Shown piece by piece: positions 6,467-8,836 of a DNA stretch of 8,836 bases. The notes beneath the pieces were generated by a model. That model was not told the DNA's origin. It searched no databases and saw nothing but the letters and a program-made list of their open reading frames with translations. Every line of letters starts with the position of its first letter. The first letter of the stretch is position 1. Where the stretch lies: NCBI GenBank assembly GCA_007124105.1, contig SLFT01000537.1:1-8836 (forward strand), read 5' to 3'. Origin of the DNA: Candidatus Hydrogenedentota bacterium. Lineage in GTDB: Bacteria > Hydrogenedentota > Hydrogenedentia > Hydrogenedentales > CAITNO01. The position numbers were made by a program, and so were the translations under genes.

Positions 6467-7296
6467 CAGTTAAAAAAGTTTTTGGACGGCCCGAATCGCT
6501 GTGCGACGTGCCGACCCTCTATTGCGGCGGCTGTGGCCATGGGGTTGCCCACCGGCTGACCGCCGAGGCCATAGACCATTTCGGTGTGCGTAGCCGCGCC
6601 GTCGGCATTGCGCCGGCGGGATGCAGCGTACTGCTATACAAGTACTTTGATGTGGACACCATCGAATCGGCGCACGGACGCGCCCTGGCCGTCGGCACGG
6701 GCATGAAACGGGCGAATCCGGACCTGTTCGTGTTCTCGTATCAGGGCGACGGCGACCTGGCCAGCATTGGCATGTGCGAGACAATACACACGGCCAACCG
6801 CGGCGAAAGCATTACCGCCATTTTTATTAACAATGCCGTGTACGGCATGACCGGCGGCCAGATGGCGCCCACAACGCTGCCGGGGCAGCGCACGACCACC
6901 ACCCCGGCGGGGCGTTGCGTCGAGCGCGAGGGCGCGCCCATCAAAATGGCGGAGATGATGGCCACCTTTGATGGCGTGGCCTACAGCGAACGCGTCGCCT
7001 TGTATGATCCGCGCCAGATAAGGCGCGCGCGCAAGGCGGTCTTTCGCGCTTTCGAGGCGCAGTTGAACAATTGCGGCCTCGGTTTTGTGGAAATCCTGGC
7101 GCCGTGCGTCACCAATTTAAAGATGACGCCCGACAAGGCGCAGCAGTGGGTGGTGGAAGAATTATGCGCCACATTCCCGCTGGGTGTATACAAGGATGCG
7201 CTGCCAAAAGAAACAAATGAGTCCAAACCGGTTCCCGCCGCGCCCGAGCGCGCCGGCGCAACCGCCGAATGTGGGAGTGTCGCCCATGCAGACTGA
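6463..7296 (+). CDS. 2-oxoacid:ferredoxin oxidoreductase beta subunit (TPP-binding)
   Basis: This 277-residue protein is the thiamine-pyrophosphate-binding partner of the alpha subunit. It shows YCGGCGHG (20-27), the TPP/Mg2+ motif GDGDLASIG (95-103) continuing to NNAVYGMTGGQMAPTT (123-138), and four cysteines, C21, C24, C54 and C215, in the spacing seen in related archaeal enzymes for the catalytic-core [4Fe-4S] cluster. AAGGAG at 6449-6454 stands 8 nt before ATG 6463, which overlaps the alpha stop by four bases. After about residue 245 the conserved fold ends and a Pro/Ala-rich tail of some 30 residues follows (KPVPAAPERAGATAE). The last codons overlap the gamma gene by 11 nt. In this family KorB and VorA are similar enough that I leave the symbol open. 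Confidence 0.93.
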   Translation: MTVKKVFGRPESLCDVPTLYCGGCGHGVAHRLTAEAIDHFGVRSRAVGIAPAGCSVLLYKYFDVDTIESAHGRALAVGTGMKRANPDLFVFSYQGDGDLASIGMCETIHTANRGESITAIFINNAVYGMTGGQMAPTTLPGQRTTTTPAGRCVEREGAPIKMAEMMATFDGVAYSERVALYDPRQIRRARKAVFRAFEAQLNNCGLGFVEILAPCVTNLKMTPDKAQQWVVEELCATFPLGVYKDALPKETNESKPVPAAPERAGATAECGSVAHAD

Positions 7297-7849
7297 AGTA
7301 TTACTCGCCGGATTCGGCGGTCAAGGCGTTTTGTTCATGGGCGACCTGGTGGCGCGCAGCGCCATGGCCCAGGGGCTGCACGTAACCTATATGCCGACCT
7401 ATGGCGTTGCAATGCGCGGCGGCACGGCGAATTGCGTTGTAATCATGTCCGACGAACCCATCGGTTCGCCCGTGATGGACACGCCTGACATTGCCGTGAT
7501 TCTGAACCAGCAATCCTTCGATAAGTTTCAACCGCTCGTCAAGAAAGGCGGCATGATTGTGGCCAACTCGGCGATGGTTGACGCCGACTCCTTCACGCGT
7601 GAGGGCGACGTGCGCCTTGTAATGGCGCCCGCCACGGATATTTCACGGGAAGTAACAGGCCGCGAACAGTCCACGAACATGGCCGCCCTTGGCGCGATGC
7701 TCGCCGCCGACACCACACTTTCGCTGGAGATAGTGGAGGAGACGTTGCGCGCGAACCTCGATCCAAGCAAACACGCGTTGCTGGAGCCGAACCTGAAAAC
7801 TATCCGCGCCGGCATGGCCGCCGTGACCAGCGCCGCGCCAACCTCTTAA
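7286..7849 (+). CDS. 2-oxoacid:ferredoxin oxidoreductase gamma subunit
   Basis: The 187-residue product is the gamma-type catalytic domain of these enzymes (Pfam POR family in name), which contacts CoA and supports inter-subunit electron transfer. It opens with LLAGFGGQGVLFMGDLVA (6-23, GxGGQG loop), followed by MPTYGVAMRGGTANCVVI (36-53), then SPVMDTPDIAVILNQ (61-75) and a C-terminal NMAALGAML helix. I chose ATG 7286 because GGGAG (7273-7277) is 8 nt upstream and the conserved sequence begins six residues later. Longer in-frame starts at 7184 and 7217 would add non-conserved Pro/Arg-rich sequence read from within the beta gene. It overlaps beta by 11 nt, and its TAA stop shares one base with the next ATG (TAATG), so translation is coupled on both sides. 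Confidence 0.92.
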   Translation: MQTEVLLAGFGGQGVLFMGDLVARSAMAQGLHVTYMPTYGVAMRGGTANCVVIMSDEPIGSPVMDTPDIAVILNQQSFDKFQPLVKKGGMIVANSAMVDADSFTREGDVRLVMAPATDISREVTGREQSTNMAALGAMLAADTTLSLEIVEETLRANLDPSKHALLEPNLKTIRAGMAAVTSAAPTS

Positions 7850-8190
7850 TGCTATCCAAGGCGACGTCCATTTCCGAGAATGACCTGAAACGTCTTATAG
7901 CTAGAGTTATTCGCGATCAAATCGCGGTGTACGAAAATCCTGTCTATGATGAAGAGGTGCCTTTGCTGGTGGAGGTGGCAAAAACGCGTGACATCCCGCG
8001 GAGGAAGCGTAATGAGATTTTTCGGTTAGCGGAATTGTTCGACAAGCTACTTGCTGCGGCGGGCCAGACCGAGCCTGCCTTGGCGGTGCTGTCCGATACC
8101 GCCGCTTCCTGTGACAAACTGGGTCGGACGGAACAGGCGGCCCAAGTGCGCGGGACGCAAAAAAAGGAATACAGGATAGCCGGGGTTTGA
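7849..8190 (+). CDS. small helical protein coupled to the oxidoreductase operon, function unknown
   Basis: I do not recognise this 113-residue protein. The start ATG shares its A with the TAA stop of the gamma subunit (TAATG), and there is no Shine-Dalgarno sequence, so it probably depends on ribosomes terminating on gamma. The sequence is soluble, charged and predicted to be almost all alpha-helical. The stretch from about 56 to 105 (RLAELFDKLLAAAG, then ALAVLSDTAASCDKLGRTEQAA) has the small-residue and LG pattern of one or two tetratricopeptide-like helical hairpins. A single Cys (C88) and no metal-binding motif are visible. Location suggests an assembly, stability or adaptor role for the enzyme, which is inference. 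It is real rather than a shadow because the reading frame is tight against gamma and the opposite-strand frames are featureless. Confidence 0.75.
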   Translation: MLSKATSISENDLKRLIARVIRDQIAVYENPVYDEEVPLLVEVAKTRDIPRRKRNEIFRLAELFDKLLAAAGQTEPALAVLSDTAASCDKLGRTEQAAQVRGTQKKEYRIAGV

Positions 8191-8222
8191 ATGACAGTGC
8201 GGGCTGAGTTTTCGTGCACATC

Positions 8223-8402
8223 TAACCCGGATATTTCACCAGATTTCTGTTGCGCCTGCGAATCTTACGCCATCTCAACCACTTTCTTGCCCGTCGGCTT
8301 CGACGTGTCCCGACACGCTGTCAGTCGGCTTCCTGCGCAAAATGGCTGATCTGACGCAATCTTCGCAGGCTCACGACGAAACCTGGTGAAATATCCGGGC
8401 TA
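8223..8402. mobile_element. 180-bp imperfect palindrome with terminal inverted repeats (MITE-like)
   Basis: CCCGGATATTTCACCAG at 8226-8242 is repeated in perfect inverted form at 8383-8399. The match extends inward: TTTC (8244-8247) with GAAA (8378-8381), then CCTGCGAA (8255-8262) with TTCGCAGG (8362-8369), and a further 20-odd bases at about two-thirds identity. Arms are therefore nearly 60 nt each. The apex carries its own dyad, CGTGTC-CC-GACACG (8304-8317), and a direct repeat GTCGGCTTC (8293-8301 and 8324-8332). TA stands at both outer edges (8223-8224 and 8401-8402). There is no transposase frame. The features fit a miniature inverted-repeat element mobilised in trans, perhaps by an IS630/mariner-type enzyme that duplicates TA, but I cannot assign a family and only one copy is in view. 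A structured RNA or terminator is the alternative. Confidence 0.6.
8304..8317. repeat. central dyad of the palindromic element
   Basis: CGTGTC and GACACG are perfect inverted arms separated by CC. The centre of this dyad (8310.5) is within 2 bp of the centre of the terminal inverted repeats (8312.5), so the whole element is symmetric around one axis. Just to its left CGTCG-GCTT-CGACG (8292-8305) offers an alternative small hairpin. Confidence 0.55.
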
Positions 8403-8419
8403 AGACGATTGGGCGATTA

Positions 8420-8449
8420 TTGACTCCCTCTACGCCTGCCGCATAGAAT
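8420..8449 (+). promoter_or_regulatory. strong sigma70-type promoter for the ATPase gene
   Basis: TTGACT (8420-8425) and TAGAAT (8444-8449) each match the consensus hexamer at five of six positions and are 18 nt apart. The predicted start lies near 8456, giving a leader of about 44 nt before the ATG at 8500. This is the best promoter match in the window. It lies 17 bp beyond the right end of the palindromic element, so the gene has its own transcription start rather than relying on the oxidoreductase operon. Confidence 0.6.
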
Positions 8450-8452
8450 AAG

Positions 8453-8465
8453 GGCGAGGCTCGCC
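8453..8465. promoter_or_regulatory. 13-bp dyad on the predicted transcription start (possible operator)
   Basis: GGCGAG-G-CTCGCC is a perfect inverted repeat with a one-base centre. It begins four bases after the -10 box and spans the predicted start site. A protein bound here would block the promoter; the one-base spacer makes an RNA hairpin with full pairing impossible, which favours a DNA-binding site. No regulator gene is visible. Confidence 0.4.
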
Positions 8466-8499
8466 TGTCTGGAGCTATATCTGTCGGAGAAACGGGAAT

Positions 8500-8836
8500 A
8501 TGTCAATTGCACAATCGTTGGAAGATGCCACACCAGCGTTGGACTTTGAAGCGCCGCTGAGGAGCGATGATCCGCGCTGGACGGATTTCACGCTGGCCCG
8601 CGGTGATTGGGCCATACAGAAAATCAAAAGATTATTTGAAAGGCAAAGTGCGCAACGGCGGCTGCATGTGGTGTTCGCCAGTCATCGAGGCGCGGGAAAA
8701 ACCACGGAACTCAATCGTCTTTCCAGCGTTCTCAGCGGCAACTATTATCCGGTTTATTTTGAAGCCAACCTCGAAATGGACGCTGTTCGTTTTGAAATGG
8801 AGGACTTGCTTCTGGTCATCGCGCGCGCCATCGAAG
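8500..8836 (+). CDS. P-loop (AAA+/STAND-like) ATPase, N-terminal part
   Basis: Only 112 codons are visible before the right edge, with no stop. A Walker A loop is clear: FASHRGAGKTTELNRL (59-74), with K67 and T68 expected to hold the ATP phosphates. It follows a short beta strand (RLHVVFA) and precedes a second strand (YYPVYFEANLEMD, 82-94) and a helix (MEDLLLVIARAI). The HRG-x-GKTTEL-RL form with a following VYFE strand and a DLLLxIA helix resembles uncharacterised bacterial AAA/STAND-type NTPases that act as sensors or scaffolds, some near transposable or defence regions. The 30-odd residues before this domain (RSDDPRWTDFTLARGDW) resemble a short lead-in seen in those proteins. The ATG at 8500 has GGAG (8486-8489) 10 nt upstream. 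Walker B and any effector domain lie outside the window, so the function cannot be assigned. Confidence 0.85.
   Translation, partial: MSIAQSLEDATPALDFEAPLRSDDPRWTDFTLARGDWAIQKIKRLFERQSAQRRLHVVFASHRGAGKTTELNRLSSVLSGNYYPVYFEANLEMDAVRFEMEDLLLVIARAIE

Larger units (their letters stand above)
8191..8499. other. 309-bp intergenic region with palindromic element and promoter
   Basis: No credible coding sequence lies here. In order it holds about 30 bp of unassigned sequence, the palindromic element (8223-8402), a short direct repeat CGATT (8406-8410 and 8413-8417), a sigma70-like promoter (8420-8449), a 13-bp dyad (8453-8465) and the ribosome site of the ATPase gene. I see no classic terminator with a U-run for the upstream operon, although the palindrome could serve as one. 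Confidence 0.6.

Noticed and set aside
7184..7285. Longer gamma subunit starting at 7184 or 7217
   Set aside because: The extra residues are a shifted-frame reading of the beta gene, lack conservation, and the start at 7286 has a well-placed ribosome site.
8226..8399. The palindromic element considered as a CRISPR repeat unit or tRNA-like structure
   Set aside because: There is no repeat-spacer periodicity and no cloverleaf; the structure is one long inverted repeat.

Overview
The window reads as a chromosome segment from a Gram-negative, probably anaerobic bacterium with fairly GC-rich DNA. Evidence for this is a signal peptide followed by a large periplasmic domain on an MscS channel, Shine-Dalgarno-led genes, and a four-subunit ferredoxin-dependent 2-oxoacid oxidoreductase. 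I cannot name the lineage from sequence alone. Gene content and composition would fit a PVC-type or Hydrogenedentes-like bacterium, but this is only a guess.

Layout. (1) 1-1510, plus strand: the C-terminal end of purE (purine synthesis), then, after 22 bp, a complete L-rhamnose isomerase gene (rhaA). (2) 1566-4823, minus strand: an unrecognised three-helix membrane protein (4134-4823) and, 168 bp downstream, an MscS-family mechanosensitive channel with a very long periplasmic coiled coil (1566-3965). The channel gene converges with rhaA across 55 bp. (3) 4824-5111: a 288-bp divergent control region with a good minus-strand promoter that sits almost on its start codon, two inverted repeats, and only a weak promoter candidate for the plus-strand operon. 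(4) 5112-8190, plus strand: a tightly packed operon encoding ferredoxin-like delta, alpha (VorB type), TPP-binding beta and gamma subunits of a 2-oxoacid:ferredoxin oxidoreductase, followed by an unrecognised 113-residue helical protein whose start overlaps the gamma stop codon. All junctions overlap by 1-11 nt. (5) 8191-8499: a non-coding gap holding a ~180-bp imperfect palindrome with 17-bp perfect terminal inverted repeats and TA at both ends, which looks like a miniature mobile element. A strong sigma70-like promoter with a 13-bp dyad on its predicted start site follows it. (6) 8500-8836: the N-terminal part of a P-loop ATPase that runs off the window.

How the genes work together: delta, alpha, beta and gamma should form one enzyme that oxidatively decarboxylates a 2-oxoacid to an acyl-CoA while reducing ferredoxin. 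The fifth small protein is translationally tied to them and could be an assembly or accessory factor. The two minus-strand genes are both envelope proteins. I see no CRISPR array, no tRNA or rRNA, and no obvious complete defence system. The least explained items are the palindromic element, the small fifth protein of the oxidoreductase operon, and the truncated ATPase behind its own promoter.
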